Shown: one piece after another, positions 1 through 8,477 of the stretch | Layout: each line of letters opens with the position of its first letter | Numbering within the stretch: the first letter of the stretch is position 1 | Assembly (NCBI GenBank): GCA_030524065.1 | Contig: JAUNHF010000005.1 | Coordinates: 1-23,066, forward strand | Length of the DNA stretch: 23,066 nt | Direction of reading: 5' to 3' | Source of the DNA: Deinococcus sp. | GTDB lineage: Bacteria > Deinococcota > Deinococci > Deinococcales > Deinococcaceae | Notes under the pieces: model-generated | The model's database searches: none | What the model was told of the DNA's origin: nothing | Seen by the model: only the letters and a program-made list of their open reading frames with translations | Position numbers and translations under genes: made by a program

Positions 1-106
1 GCGGCAGAGTGGCCGCGGTGACTGAGCTGCCGAAAGCCCTGGTGGCCGACAAGTGTCCGGTACTCTTATGACCCACGCACCCAGGCTCTAAGCAACAACC
101 GGATCC
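1..106. other. Left edge, no gene assigned
   Basis: I see no supportable gene here. A plus-strand frame is open from base 3 to a TGA at 69-71 and could be the last 22 codons of a gene entering from the left, but that is too short to judge. On the minus strand a TTGCTT (90-95) followed by an AT-richer CATAAGAGT could be a weak promoter reading off the edge. Neither is reliable. Confidence 0.2.
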
Positions 107-140
107 CCAAAAGAAAAGCACCCTCCACTTGGGAGAGCGC
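107..140 (-). terminator. Rho-independent terminator of the DUF937 gene
   Basis: On the minus strand the arms GCGCTCTCC (132-140) and GGAGGGTGC (118-126) pair over 9 bp, including two G-U pairs, around a 5-nt loop. A T-rich tail TTTTCTTTTGG (107-117) follows. It lies 56 nt beyond the stop codon of the minus-strand gene ending at 196, so it is the natural end of that transcript. Confidence 0.8.
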
Positions 141-195
141 CTGACATTCAAACGGTTGGGGCCTGGGTGGTGCCGAGAGGGGATGCGCCAGGGGG

Positions 196-2787
196 TTATT
201 CCAGGGTCAGCGGAAAGCTGGCGACTTCGGTGCCGTCCTCGCCCTGCACGCTATAGGTGTATTCGCCCGCCGGCGCACCCGCTACGTCTGCCGTCCAGCG
301 ACCCTCGGCATCCGCGGTAAAGGTGCCCACTTCGGTGCCACCTTGCAGCAAGCGGTAGCTGGCATTCGGCGTGGCCGTGCCACTGAGGCTAAAGCCGCTG
401 GCCGTGACCGTGCTGCCCGCCGCTGGCTCGGTCACGGCAAAAGTGCCCGTTGCCGGGGCGGCGGCGGGGGTGGTCGGTGCCCCGGTCTGCTCGGTCGGCG
501 TCGGGGCTGGGAGCGGCTGCTCGGGGCGCTGTTGGGTGAAGTACCAGATCAGGCCTGCCAGCAGCGGCAGCAGCAGCCACCAGGGAAAGCCGCCGCGCCG
601 CTCGGGTGGAGCCGGAGGCGGCGTGACCGTGCGGGGCGGCTCGGGGGTCATCGGCTGCACAGGTGCCGCTGGGCGGTCGGCCACCACCGTTTCGGGCACG
701 GCTGGGGCGGCTTTGGCCTGTTTGGTTTCCAGCAGCGTGGCCCGCTCTTTGGGTGCAGCGCCGTACAGCTGCATGCCCAGCAGCGACTTCAGGGTCCCCA
801 GGCCTTCGGGCAGCAGGCCCTGCAAGCGCGCAGCGTCCAGACCGCCCAGCACCCGGCTCAGACCAGCGGCGTCCAGGTTGCCAGCGCGGGCGCGGCTGCC
901 CAGCAGACCCAGCGCAAAGGGGGTCAGTAGGGCCAGCAGGCGGCCGGCCTGCTCGCCGGACGTGCCCAGCGCGGTGCCCAGGCGGCCACCCACCTGACCG
1001 GGGTTGTCCAGCAGGCGGCTCAGCACACTCAGGCCACGCACTTCCAGGGCACCCAGTTCGGCACGGTTGCCCAGCAGGCCGGTGTTCAGGTGGCCGTCAT
1101 CCGCCACGACACGGCCAAAATCCTGACTCAGTTCCAGCAGCTCGGCGGCGCCGGCCTGGTCGCGGCCCTTCTGGGCCAGAGCGCTCAGCAGCACGGCGCT
1201 GGTCCCCTGCACGGCCCGGCCCGCGTCACGCCGGCTGAACCCGGCAGCTTCGGCCAGGGCGCCTATGCCTTCTGCCGAGAATTGCTCGCGGAAGTGGGCG
1301 CTCAGGCTGTCGGCCGTCAGGCTGCCGCCAACCGGCTGGTCCGGCGCAGCGCCCGCTCCCGCCACCTGAGGCTGGACAGGCACGGCCTGGGGGGCACGGG
1401 CAGCGGTCGGGGATGCCTGCCCCCCGATCACCACTGGCGGAGCCGATTTCCAGGGACTGCCGCCCGCTGGCTGGGGCTTCGGCGGGGTCGGCGCCTGTCC
1501 TTGTGCCTGTGCCTGGGGCTGTGCCTGCGGTCGTGGTTGGACGGCTACCGGCCGCACGGCGCCGGCCCCTACGCCCGCAGCTGCGGCGGCTGCCGCCAAC
1601 GCTTCGGGCGAAGCAGCGCTGGGGCTGGGTTTGGAGAGGGTAGGCCGAGTGACCGGAGCCTGGGCCTCGGGGGCTGGCTTGGGGGCTGCTTGAGCGGGTA
1701 CCGCCTGCACCCCGGAGTCCTGGGGTCGGGCAGCTTCGGGGTGCGCCTGCTCAACCTGGGCCACCTGCGGTGGGGTGGGCCGGGGCTGCACCGGCTGGGC
1801 CTGCGCGGGCTGGGGGTGGGCAGCCGGAGTCGCCGCCGTTTCAGTCACCTCTGCCCCGTCCAGCAGAGCAGAAACCACGCTGGACTTGGAGTAATCGGTG
1901 TCCTGCGCCAGTTCGGGTTCGGGCTGGGGAGGCGCGGCCTGGGCCGACTCTTCCGGGCGATAGGGGTTCTCCTTCAACGAAGCGGCGGGGACTCCGGCGG
2001 GGGCACTGGGGGCCACAGCCCCCGGCGCGGGAACATGGGCGCCGTCCAGCAGGGCAGAAACCACGCTGGATTTGGAATAATCAGTGTCCTGCGCCAGTTC
2101 GGGCTCGGGCTGGGGGGCTGCCGGCGCAGCCTGAGCCATCTGGTCTTGCTCAGGCACGCTGGGCATATGGGCGGCCGCTCCCGGTGCGGCGTCAGCGGAC
2201 TTTTTTGTCTCACCGGCAGCGGGCTGCCCTCCATCCACAAACTGCGGCGCGTTGGCGGCAGCGGCGCGGGCCACATAAGAGCCGCCGGCGGCGCGGGGAC
2301 GCACTCCACCCGCCCGGATGGTGGACATGATGCCCACGATGCTGCCTTCATTCACCCCAGCTTGGCCGATAAAGCTCAGCAGGAGGGGCAACGACATATT
2401 CATCAGGGCCGCGATGGCGGGCTGCGGCGCTCCCTCGACTCGGGAGAGCTGCCCGGCCTGGTCGGCCTGGTCATGGCCCAGCAGTGCCGGGCTGAGCAGT
2501 TCACCGGCCAGTTGCAGCGAGGCGGCGCCGCCCTGCTCGGTCAGGGCCTGCCTGACATCACGGAAGCGCGGCAAGTTGGCGATGGCGTCCAGCACTTGGG
2601 CGCGGCCACTGTCGCTCTTGGCGTGCTGGGCGAGCGCTTCAAGCTGCGAGCGCACAGCCCGGTCCAGCAGCCGGGAGGCCTGCTGGGCTTCCAGCCCCAG
2701 AACCTGCCCCAGCTCACGGGCACTCTCAGGGCCAAATTGACTGCGAAACAGTTCTTCAATATTCATAAGTAGGTCCATCATAGGCAA
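196..2787 (-). CDS. Modular DUF937 membrane-anchored protein with C-terminal Ig-like domain
   Basis: The function is unknown. The N-terminal ~150 residues form a helical DUF937 (YidB-like) domain. A second DUF937-like helical region lies at about residues 480-700. Between them is a long Pro/Ala/Gln-rich linker containing two near-identical copies of a motif ending DTDYSKSSVVSALLDG (about residues 225-249 and 287-311). A single hydrophobic segment at about 733-750 (PWWLLLPLLAGLIWYF) is followed by a short linker and a beta-rich Ig-like domain (about 780-863), so the last part should lie outside the membrane and the helical part inside, or the reverse. There is no signal peptide. The start is uncertain: a TTG at 2787 has GGGGAG 6 nt upstream, while ATG codons at 2781, 2778 and 2766 are alternatives. 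The gene lies 83 nt behind ctaG and ends in a strong terminator. Confidence 0.85.
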   Translation of the reverse strand: MPMMDLLMNIEELFRSQFGPESARELGQVLGLEAQQASRLLDRAVRSQLEALAQHAKSDSGRAQVLDAIANLPRFRDVRQALTEQGGAASLQLAGELLSPALLGHDQADQAGQLSRVEGAPQPAIAALMNMSLPLLLSFIGQAGVNEGSIVGIMSTIRAGGVRPRAAGGSYVARAAAANAPQFVDGGQPAAGETKKSADAAPGAAAHMPSVPEQDQMAQAAPAAPQPEPELAQDTDYSKSSVVSALLDGAHVPAPGAVAPSAPAGVPAASLKENPYRPEESAQAAPPQPEPELAQDTDYSKSSVVSALLDGAEVTETAATPAAHPQPAQAQPVQPRPTPPQVAQVEQAHPEAARPQDSGVQAVPAQAAPKPAPEAQAPVTRPTLSKPSPSAASPEALAAAAAAAGVGAGAVRPVAVQPRPQAQPQAQAQGQAPTPPKPQPAGGSPWKSAPPVVIGGQASPTAARAPQAVPVQPQVAGAGAAPDQPVGGSLTADSLSAHFREQFSAEGIGALAEAAGFSRRDAGRAVQGTSAVLLSALAQKGRDQAGAAELLELSQDFGRVVADDGHLNTGLLGNRAELGALEVRGLSVLSRLLDNPGQVGGRLGTALGTSGEQAGRLLALLTPFALGLLGSRARAGNLDAAGLSRVLGGLDAARLQGLLPEGLGTLKSLLGMQLYGAAPKERATLLETKQAKAAPAVPETVVADRPAAPVQPMTPEPPRTVTPPPAPPERRGGFPWWLLLPLLAGLIWYFTQQRPEQPLPAPTPTEQTGAPTTPAAAPATGTFAVTEPAAGSTVTASGFSLSGTATPNASYRLLQGGTEVGTFTADAEGRWTADVAGAPAGEYTYSVQGEDGTEVASFPLTLE
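1857..1929 (-). repeat. In-frame 73-bp direct repeat, copy 2
   Basis: This block and 2043-2115 are about 90 percent identical and are offset by exactly 186 bp (62 codons), so the DUF937 reading frame is kept. Most differences are third-position changes, so the peptide (DTDYSKSSVVSALLDG plus an acidic PEPELAQ lead-in) is preserved while the DNA drifts. That suggests selection on the peptide. Confidence 0.85.
2043..2115 (-). repeat. In-frame 73-bp direct repeat, copy 1
   Basis: Partner of the repeat at 1857-1929. It encodes the first copy of the conserved linker motif (about residues 225-249) in the DUF937 protein. Confidence 0.85.
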
Positions 2788-2870
2788 AGGAATCTCCCCT
2801 GCCCTGACGGCGCACTGAAAGATTCCTCATGGTGACGCTCTTTGCCGGCTCCGGCGCATGCAGCCTGGGG

Positions 2871-3725
2871 CTAAAGGCTTTGGGCACGCGGCTGCGGCTT
2901 TCGCCCACCGCCGCTGCCGCTCCCTCGACCGCCACCGCCACCGCCATCAGACACCTCAACCAGCCAGGCCATCAGTTGCAGCACGGCCAGCCCCAGCGCC
3001 GGCAGGCCCGCCAGCATCATGATCCAGCCGCTGATCTGCTGATTTTGCAGCGGGGTGAGGTTCCACAGGCACACGGCGCCCACATACGGCTGATACAGCA
3101 CCTCGCGGGCGTACAGCCACCACGCGGCGATAGACATCATCGGCAGGGCGGCCAGAAACCCGAACCAGCCGCGCTTGCCAAAAGTGCCCGGCTGAAGGGT
3201 GGGAAAGGGCCGCAGCATGGCCCCCCAGATCATGGTGCCACTGATCAGGTAGAGCGCCGGCAGCAAAATCGCCGCCGTGTTGGTCACGATGCTGGCATTG
3301 AACCCGGCGGGGACGTTCCAGAACAAAATCACAGCGGTCCACACCGCGAACGCCACCCACGGGTCAAGCAGCACGCTCAGCACGCGCCCCACCGCCGACT
3401 GCGGGCTGATGACCAGACCGCGCGGCAAGCTCAGCAGCACCAGCGGCGGCACCAGTTCGGCCAGCACCATCAGGCGCACCATGTACAGCGCCATAGAGTT
3501 GAGGGTATACACAGCTGCGCTGGAATCAAGCGCCCACAGCGCACTAAGCAGGCCCAGCACAAACAGCATGGCTTTCCATACCGGCCACTGCTGGCGTCCC
3601 TGCGGCGTGCGGCGGACACGCACAAACGGCCAGAAGTAGGCGGCGGCGGCCAGGGCCAGCAGCCCCCAGACCAGCGGGTTAAAGGTAAGGGTCAGCAGGT
3701 CGGTCAGGGTGGGGCTGAGGTTCAT
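2871..3725 (-). CDS. ctaG: CtaG-like cytochrome c oxidase assembly membrane protein
   Basis: A polytopic membrane protein of 284 residues with about seven hydrophobic segments, including 17-34, 50-66, 76-100, 122-140, 147-168, 186-206 and 233-256. The overall layout, the PPLVLL segment and the W-N-V-P segment fit the caa3-type CtaG family, which acts in assembly of the copper centres of cytochrome oxidase. The histidines usual in the family (an HMxxH-like segment and a WHxP segment) are replaced here by ALYMVRL and WNVP. The C-terminus is glycine-rich. Its ATG overlaps the sco stop codon by 4 bp (ATGA), so it is translationally coupled to the copper chaperone genes, and that context strongly supports the assignment. 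The family call is good; the biochemical activity is uncertain because of the missing histidines. Confidence 0.82.
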   Translation of the reverse strand: MNLSPTLTDLLTLTFNPLVWGLLALAAAAYFWPFVRVRRTPQGRQQWPVWKAMLFVLGLLSALWALDSSAAVYTLNSMALYMVRLMVLAELVPPLVLLSLPRGLVISPQSAVGRVLSVLLDPWVAFAVWTAVILFWNVPAGFNASIVTNTAAILLPALYLISGTMIWGAMLRPFPTLQPGTFGKRGWFGFLAALPMMSIAAWWLYAREVLYQPYVGAVCLWNLTPLQNQQISGWIMMLAGLPALGLAVLQLMAWLVEVSDGGGGGGRGSGSGGGRKPQPRAQSL

Positions 3726-4483
3726 GGGGTTACCGCCAGAGGGGCAAAGGGCGGAGCAGCGCCGGGACGCGCCGGGGTAAAGCCCGCAGGCAAGGACGCG
3801 CCCGGCTGCGGCTCACGCGGATTGTTGATCACATAGCGCAGGTCGCGCACGATGCGGTCTACATCGGGCAGCTGGGTGTAGTCCCACATCACGCGGGTGT
3901 AACCGCTGGCGTCAATCAGATAGGTGGCGGTGGTGTGATTGATCTGGTATTTCAGCGGCCCGTCCACCGGCACCCGCCCGTAAGCGACCCCGTAAGCCTG
4001 CGCCACCCGGCTCAGCTCCGGCTCGGGAATATGTACCCCGGTGCCTTCCCCGAAATACTCCACGTACTCGCGGATGCGCTCGGGGCTGTCACGGTCCGGG
4101 TCTACCGAAACGAAGACCACCTGTACCTGCTGGCGCTCCTCGGGGGTCAGGCGCTCACGCGCTTCGTCCAGATATTTCAGGGTCAGCGGGCAGATGTCGG
4201 GGCAGTAGGTGAACCCAAAAAACAGCAGGGTCTGCTTGCCCAGCGGTTGCAGGGCCCAGGGCTGACCGGAGCCGTCGGTGCCCGCAAAGGTCAGGGCGGG
4301 TTCGGCGCGGTTGACCACCGACCCGTAAAAGGGGTAGGCACTTTGCGACCGGGCCACCGCCCACGCCACACCCAGCACCAGCGCCACGGCCGCCAGCGCC
4401 AGCAGCGCCGAGTGCTGCCAGGGCCGGGCCGGGGTGGCCGCTTCCCCAGGCTGTTCAGGCACAGTGCCACCGGAGCGGGTCAT
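3722..4483 (-). CDS. SCO1/SenC family copper chaperone
   Basis: A membrane-anchored thioredoxin-fold protein that delivers copper to, or reduces, the CuA site of cytochrome c oxidase. Residues 26-44 are one N-terminal transmembrane helix; the rest should be extracytoplasmic. The copper motif CPDIC (C94, C98) follows FFGFTY, and the third ligand is H183 in INHTTATYLID. VSVDPDRDSP (about 125-134) is also typical. A proline/alanine-rich tail of about 30 residues extends past the usual SCO end. The gene overlaps both neighbours by 4 bp (ATGA): its start overlaps the end of the PCu(A)C gene and its stop overlaps the start of ctaG. All copper-binding residues are present. Confidence 0.95.
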   Translation of the reverse strand: MTRSGGTVPEQPGEAATPARPWQHSALLALAAVALVLGVAWAVARSQSAYPFYGSVVNRAEPALTFAGTDGSGQPWALQPLGKQTLLFFGFTYCPDICPLTLKYLDEARERLTPEERQQVQVVFVSVDPDRDSPERIREYVEYFGEGTGVHIPEPELSRVAQAYGVAYGRVPVDGPLKYQINHTTATYLIDASGYTRVMWDYTQLPDVDRIVRDLRYVINNPREPQPGASLPAGFTPARPGAAPPFAPLAVTP

Positions 4484-5118
4484 GGCCGCTGCACCGCCGC
4501 GCGGAGGTCCAGCGTGCGGCCATCCTGGGCCTGCAAGGTCAGGGCCACCTCGCGGCCCTCCTCCAGCGGCTGCGTCAGCCCCATCAGCATCACGTGGTCA
4601 CCGCCGGACGCCATCTTCAGCTCGCCGCCGGCTGGCACGGTCAGGCTGGGCACTTCTACCATGCCGCTCATGCTGGTGCCACTGTCCGCGCTGGTCATGG
4701 TCTGCATCAGCATGGCGTGACCGGCCGCAGGGGTAGAGGCGCCCACCAAGACGATGTCCTCATCGGTGGGGTTGCGCAGCGTGAGGTAGGCGGCCGTGTC
4801 CCCCAAGCTGGGCGGCACCGCCGTCACGGTGGCGGAGGCGACTTCCAGCGGCAAGGCCCCCGCGCTGCCAGCGATCACAGGCGCGGACGCCGTGGCCTGA
4901 GAAGCCATGTCGTGGCCGGCATGGGCACTGGAGCCGGCGCTGGCCTCGGACGTGGCGGCCTGAGAAGCCTGAGAACTCTGGGCAGCAGTGGACGTGGCCG
5001 TTTCCTGCGCTGGAGTCTGGCAGCCCACCAGCAGACCGGGCAGCAACAGCAGGGGCAGCAGCGCTCCGCGCCGCCGGGAGAGCCAGGTGAAATGGGGAGT
5101 CATGGGGCCGGTCGTCAT
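4480..5118 (-). CDS. PCu(A)C-type periplasmic copper chaperone lipoprotein
   Basis: A copper(I) carrier that loads the CuA site of cytochrome oxidase together with SCO. The N-terminus has an arginine-rich start, a leucine-rich core and a lipobox LLVGC with C33 as the lipidation site. Residues 34-85 are a Ser/Ala/Gln-rich linker carrying an extra His/Met cluster (AHAGHDM, H66, H69, M71). The PCu(A)C domain follows (about 86-212). M153, 21 residues, H175-x-M177 matches the second half of the family motif H(M)X10MX21HXM; the first half is H134 with M136, M138 and M141, but with a longer gap to M153. This family was first described from Deinococcus radiodurans. The start is an ATG 6 nt after a TAGACT -10 box with no Shine-Dalgarno, so the mRNA is probably leaderless. 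Confidence 0.92.
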   Translation of the reverse strand: MTTGPMTPHFTWLSRRRGALLPLLLLPGLLVGCQTPAQETATSTAAQSSQASQAATSEASAGSSAHAGHDMASQATASAPVIAGSAGALPLEVASATVTAVPPSLGDTAAYLTLRNPTDEDIVLVGASTPAAGHAMLMQTMTSADSGTSMSGMVEVPSLTVPAGGELKMASGGDHVMLMGLTQPLEEGREVALTLQAQDGRTLDLRAAVQRP

Positions 5119-5124
5119 GGAAGC

Positions 5125-5130
5125 AGTCTA
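5125..5130 (-). promoter_or_regulatory. -10 box of leaderless promoter for the copper operon
   Basis: TAGACT on the minus strand ends exactly 6 nt before the ATG of the PCu(A)C gene, and no Shine-Dalgarno lies between. This fits the TANNNT leaderless promoter type of Deinococcus. No convincing -35 box is seen (CAATTC at a 17-bp spacing). Confidence 0.6.
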
Positions 5131-5254
5131 GAGGGGCCTCTGCCCGCGAATTGTCCCCCGTGCCCGCCAGCGGCCCGCTGACCCGTCCACGGATACACGC
5201 CGCGCTGCCCGGGCCTTGTCACTTCAGATGAAACGGTTGGGGCGGCAAGCGCTC

Positions 5255-6331
5255 TCAGCGGGTCAGCAGGTAGATCTTGGGGTGGTGCCCGCCGCTGTAT
5301 ACCTGCGCCAGCTCGCGGGCTTGCCAGGGCGAGTCGGCCAGTACCCGCTCGAACAGCCGCAGCTCGTGAGTGATCACCACCAGCCGCCCGGTGCGCGAAC
5401 ACAGGCGGTGCATCTCGCTCAGGAAGGCCGGGTACAGTTCGGCGTTTCCTCCGTGGGTACCGATGTCGTCGCCCCAGGGCAGGTCGGCCAGGATCAGGTC
5501 AAAGGAGCGCGGCGGCAGGCCGGTATTCAGGGCGTCCACCTGCGCCACTTCCACGCTGCGGGCGGCGGCTTCCAGGTTGGCGCGGGCACAGGCCACGGCG
5601 CCTGCGTCAATATCCACCCCGACCATCGCCTCGTACGGCCCCATCAGGGCGCGCTCAACCAGCAGGGTGCCGCTGCCGCACATCGGGTTAAAAATCCGGT
5701 CGGCGGCCCGCAGGCCAGCCAGGGCCAGGGCCCCGTAGGCGATGGTGGCGTTCAGCCCACCCTCGCGGTTGCACACCCGCCAGTCACGGGCCGACAGCGG
5801 CCGGGGGGTCAGGCGGGCCAGCACTTCCCAGCCGGCGCCGCTGACTGCCGGGCGCAGCCGCAGCCGCAGTTCACCGTCTTCCGGCTGGTGGGGCAAGTTC
5901 AGCGCCTCGGCGATCTCGGTGGTCAGGCGCTCCATCACCTCGGTTTCGCGCCCCGCCGCCGATACGCGCAGCGAACCGTGCCCGCCCCCGGCCACCACAC
6001 CGCGCAGCCAGTCGGTCAGCTCGCCCAGCTGCTGGTGCCCCAGCAGGCCACGGGGCCGGGGCACGTCCCAGGCCCGCACCGCGTACACCGCCACCACGCT
6101 GCGCAGCCGGGTCAGGCGCTCCAGGTCGCCTGCATAGCGGAAGCGCACGGCTTCGTCACCCGCCGACAGCACGTCCAGGCCACGCACCGCGCTCAGTTCG
6201 GTGCGGGCCACCTCCTCCAGGCCGCGCAGCACCTCGGCTTCGTACAGCGGCCAGTCGGCAGGATTGCCACGCGGCACAGCGTGCTGTGGGCGGCGGGGTT
6301 TATGGGAAGAGCGGGCAGGGCGGCGCGGCAT
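5255..6331 (-). CDS. THUMP-domain class I methyltransferase, probable tRNA guanine-N2 methyltransferase
   Basis: Probably methylates a guanosine of tRNA (as Thermus TrmN does at position 6), though an rRNA target is not excluded. The N-terminal ~160 residues are a ferredoxin-like plus THUMP RNA-binding module. The C-terminal Rossmann-fold methyltransferase has a SAM-binding motif NPMCGSGTLLVE, an acidic GVDID after strand 2 and the catalytic-site motif DLPWGDD, the equivalent of the N/DPP[FYW] motif of amino-group methyltransferases. I chose the ATG at 6331 because a TATGAT -10 box at 6339-6344 stands 7 nt before it and would lie inside the coding region if the ATG at 6343 or 6340 were used. 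It stands alone: a terminator separates it from the gene behind, and the copper operon has its own promoter. Confidence 0.88.
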   Translation of the reverse strand: MPRRPARSSHKPRRPQHAVPRGNPADWPLYEAEVLRGLEEVARTELSAVRGLDVLSAGDEAVRFRYAGDLERLTRLRSVVAVYAVRAWDVPRPRGLLGHQQLGELTDWLRGVVAGGGHGSLRVSAAGRETEVMERLTTEIAEALNLPHQPEDGELRLRLRPAVSGAGWEVLARLTPRPLSARDWRVCNREGGLNATIAYGALALAGLRAADRIFNPMCGSGTLLVERALMGPYEAMVGVDIDAGAVACARANLEAAARSVEVAQVDALNTGLPPRSFDLILADLPWGDDIGTHGGNAELYPAFLSEMHRLCSRTGRLVVITHELRLFERVLADSPWQARELAQVYSGGHHPKIYLLTR

Positions 6332-6338
6332 AAAGGGC

Positions 6339-6344
6339 ATCATA
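6339..6344 (-). promoter_or_regulatory. -10 box of leaderless promoter for the THUMP methyltransferase
   Basis: TATGAT on the minus strand, 7 nt before the ATG at 6331. The 17-bp region upstream overlaps one arm of a large perfect dyad (6347-6389). The -35 is weak (CTGGCC). Confidence 0.5.
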
Positions 6345-6346
6345 GA

Positions 6347-6389
6347 GCACCGTTCCCGGCGGCCAGGTCCCAGCGGCCGGGAACGGTGC
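6347..6389. repeat. 14-bp perfect inverted repeat in the methyltransferase promoter
   Basis: GCACCGTTCCCGGC (6347-6360) and GCCGGGAACGGTGC (6376-6389) are perfect reverse complements around a 15-nt centre. There is no T-run on either side, so it is not a standard terminator. It lies directly upstream of the -10 box at 6339-6344, which makes an operator or a DNA/RNA structural element the better guess. Confidence 0.7.
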
Positions 6390-6424
6390 CCTGCGCCCCA
6401 ACCCGCTGCAACAGCCTGCCGCCA

Positions 6425-6457
6425 TAAAAAAGAGCCACCTCCTGCTCAAGGTGGCTC
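6425..6457 (-). terminator. Rho-independent terminator of the stress-protein gene
   Basis: On the minus strand GAGCCACCT (6449-6457) pairs perfectly with AGGTGGCTC (6432-6440) over 9 bp with an 8-nt loop, followed by a run of six T. It lies 76 nt after the stop of the gene at 6533. Confidence 0.9.
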
Positions 6458-6532
6458 CCTCCTGCATGTATTGCTGGAAAGTTCGTCTTTGACGCTGGCC
6501 GTCAGACCGCTGACCAGCGGGCGCTACAAGCT

Positions 6533-7249
6533 TCAGTGGCGGCCGCGGCCAGTTTCGACTTGTTCGGCTTCGCTGCGTGCCCCTTCGGCGGGGGTGGTGT
6601 TCACGGCACCCATGCCCTCGCTGGCCTGCTGCGCGGCGCGGTCGGCGCGGCCTTCGCTTTGCAGGGGAATCTCGTCACCAGCAGCTTGCCCGGCGGTGTC
6701 CACACTTTCCAGCGACATGGCGCCCATCTGGCGCAGCATGTTGGAAGCTTCGGCGGTGCGGCTCAGGTCATGGTTGCGGGCAATAACCAGCACTTCGCCG
6801 TCTTTCATGCGGTCATACACACGCTCGGCGTGAGGCGCAGGCATACCGAAGCCGCGCAGCAGGCGCACGTAATCGCCGTGGTCCGAGCCCGAGATGGCCC
6901 CGAACAGGCCGCCCAAGGTCATGCCGCCCAGCAGGCCAAACAGTGCGCCGTACATGCCGCCGTCCACGTAAATCCGGGTGGCGGGAATCATGGCCAGCAA
7001 AATCCACACCGGCACCGTGAGGGCCAGGCCCGCCAGCGCACCGATGATGGCGCCCTTGATGACCCCACCCGCACCGGCCGGGGCACCCTCTTCGGGGCTG
7101 ATGCCGGTGGCGCTGGCCACCTCGCTCTGCGCCACAGCGTTGGTGCAGGCAAAAGCCAGGTGGTCACGGTCAAAGCCGCGCGACTCAAGAACCTGCAGGG
7201 CCCGGGCAGCCTGCTGGGGAGTTTGAAACAGAGCGACGACACTTTCCAT
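6533..7249 (-). CDS. YflT-like general stress membrane protein with glycine-zipper helices
   Basis: The exact function is unknown. The first ~40 residues (VVALFQTPQQAARALQVLES) resemble the general-stress YflT / DUF1269-type alpha-beta domain, whose second half reappears at about 145-185 (LVIARNHDLSRTAEASNMLRQMGA) after the membrane part. Between them are hydrophobic glycine-rich helices (about 70-100 and 105-130) with small-residue repeats (GAIIGALAGLAL, GGMYGALFGLLGGMTLGGLFGAISG), like glycine-zipper membrane segments. The C-terminal ~45 residues are polar and probably disordered. The ATG at 7249 is preceded by an AT-rich TAAAAATAGGGT, so the leader is very short. It is monocistronic, with its own terminator, and divergent from the polyprenyl synthase gene. 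Confidence 0.8.
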   Translation of the reverse strand: MESVVALFQTPQQAARALQVLESRGFDRDHLAFACTNAVAQSEVASATGISPEEGAPAGAGGVIKGAIIGALAGLALTVPVWILLAMIPATRIYVDGGMYGALFGLLGGMTLGGLFGAISGSDHGDYVRLLRGFGMPAPHAERVYDRMKDGEVLVIARNHDLSRTAEASNMLRQMGAMSLESVDTAGQAAGDEIPLQSEGRADRAAQQASEGMGAVNTTPAEGARSEAEQVETGRGRH

Positions 7250-7386
7250 ATGACCCTATTTTTAGCATGTTCAGGCGTGGTCAGCAGCAGGGATATCTAT
7301 CCCGCCCGGGCCGGCCTACCGCTCTAGCCCGCCAGCAACCGGCCCCAAAGGGGCAGTCATCCCGATTGGGCACGGTGCTCATTTCC

Positions 7387-7392
7387 TATACT
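7387..7392 (+). promoter_or_regulatory. -10 box for the polyprenyl synthase gene
   Basis: TATACT ends 8 nt before the ATG at 7401, and no Shine-Dalgarno lies between them, so transcription should begin at or a few bases before the start codon. A -35-like TTGGGC at 7366-7371 gives only a 15-bp spacer. Confidence 0.55.
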
Positions 7393-7400
7393 GGCCGGGC

Positions 7401-8477
<1,077 letters not shown>

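Noticed and set aside
1090..2772. A 560-codon open frame on the plus strand across the DUF937 gene
   Set aside because: High GC makes long antisense frames common; its translation is Gly/Arg/Leu-rich with no domain, while the minus strand has domains, a start site and a terminator.
151..5240. A 13-base match AAACGGTTGGGGC at about 151-163 and 5228-5240
   Set aside because: Matches of this length are expected by chance in 23 kb, and the flanks do not match.
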